Below are positions 5,329-5,807 of a DNA stretch of 5,807 bases, piece by piece; positions within the stretch are counted from its first letter, which is position 1; every line of letters begins with the position of its first letter. Source of the stretch: an uncultured Actinomyces sp. (lineage in GTDB: Bacteria > Actinomycetota > Actinomycetes > Actinomycetales > Actinomycetaceae). The stretch spans positions 1 through 5,807 of the forward strand of contig CALHID010000324.1 in NCBI GenBank assembly GCA_938030835.1, read 5' to 3'. Under the pieces are notes generated by a model that searched no databases, had not been told where the DNA came from, and saw nothing but the letters and a program-made list of their open reading frames with translations. The translations under genes and the position numbers were made by a program.

Positions 5329-5807
5329 ATGACTAAGAAATACCTCTCGGTGGCTTTTGCGTATGTGGGAGTGATAGTCGGCGCAGGTTTGGCCAGCGGC
5401 CAAGATCTCCTGCAATATTTCCTTGCTTTTGGCGCCAAGGGTTTGATCGGAATCGTAGCCTTGGGTGTGCTGAACGTGATTTTCGGCGTCGTTGCCCTGC
5501 AGCTTGGCTCGTACTTCCGTTCAGATAATCACGACGAGGTCTTCGAACGCATCACTCATCCGGTGTTGCGTCGCGTCATTGATGTGGTGCTGATCTTCTC
5601 TGCCTTCACTATGGGCTTCGTGATGTTGGCGGGAGCTGGAGCGAACCTCCAGCAACAATTCGGAGTGCCCACATGGGCGGGCAGCTTACTGTGTGCCCTG
5701 CTTGTCATTCTTACGGCTTTCCTGGACTTCGACCGGATTATGAATGTGATCGGGGTGTTCACGCCCATCATTATGATTGCGATTGCCGTTTTAACCATCT
5801 ACTCACT
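5329..5807 (+). CDS. YkvI family integral membrane protein, paralog of the preceding gene (3' end cut by window)
   Basis: The frame runs from ATG 5329 to the window edge without a stop, giving 159 complete codons of a membrane protein. It carries the same first-helix signature, AYVGVIVGAGLASGQ (11-25), and the same FLDFDRIMNVIGVFTP block (131-146) as the upstream copy. By hand alignment about 123 of 160 residues are identical (about 77%), without gaps, and most changes are conservative among Ile, Leu, Val and Ala. Hydrophobic segments appear at about 6-30, 36-60, 82-104, 116-131 and 138-160, so roughly half of the expected transmembrane core is present. Differences cluster at residues 63-80 and 92-124, which could alter substrate or partner preference. 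Whether it shares the charged C-terminal tail cannot be seen. The 137-base gap suggests either the same operon or an internal promoter. The substrate is unknown. Confidence 0.88.
   Translation, partial: MTKKYLSVAFAYVGVIVGAGLASGQDLLQYFLAFGAKGLIGIVALGVLNVIFGVVALQLGSYFRSDNHDEVFERITHPVLRRVIDVVLIFSAFTMGFVMLAGAGANLQQQFGVPTWAGSLLCALLVILTAFLDFDRIMNVIGVFTPIIMIAIAVLTIYS

Noticed and set aside
3857..5807. Recent duplication or assembly artefact as explanation of the two YkvI copies
   Set aside because: Synonymous positions differ in most codons even where the proteins are identical, and the flanking sequences show no duplicated non-coding bases.

Overview
The window reads as chromosomal DNA from a moderately high-GC bacterium. 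Third codon positions are rich in G and C, coding sequences are tightly packed, one gene starts with GTG, and one ATG has no visible ribosome binding site (a leaderless start is common in Actinobacteria). The fragment at the left edge also reads most like actinobacterial Tag proteins. A member of the Actinomycetaceae or a near relative is a reasonable guess, but only a guess: there is no rRNA or other taxonomic marker here.

Left part (1-1013): two base-excision-repair type genes lie head to tail. First is the 3' end of a DNA-3-methyladenine glycosylase I (Tag) gene that looks diverged and possibly frameshifted. It is followed by a complete gene of the uracil-DNA glycosylase superfamily. A strong stem-loop at 966-997 closes this unit against a convergent gene.

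Middle (1014-1996): a minus-strand class I SAM-dependent methyltransferase of unknown substrate, then a 110-base divergent intergenic region that must hold promoters for both flanking genes. It contains a short direct repeat and an AATAAT box set so that transcription could begin at the ATG of the next gene.

Right part (1997-5807): a plus-strand run of a low-specificity threonine aldolase, a nitroreductase-family flavoprotein, a YkvI-family integral membrane protein, and a second YkvI-family paralog cut by the window edge. The nitroreductase and first YkvI gene are separated by only 2 bases and are almost certainly cotranscribed. The aldolase is 67 bases upstream of the nitroreductase, so a single aldolase-nitroreductase-transporter operon is plausible but unproven. 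The two YkvI proteins are about 77% identical by hand alignment over 160 residues, yet their synonymous positions are strongly diverged, so both have probably been kept under selection since an old duplication.

No mobile element, CRISPR array, tRNA or rRNA was seen, and no intergenic gap exceeds about 140 bases. I did not find a convincing new multi-gene system. The most interesting items are the YkvI tandem pair with the long charged C-terminal tail on the first copy, and the decayed-looking Tag fragment next to an intact glycosylase-family gene.
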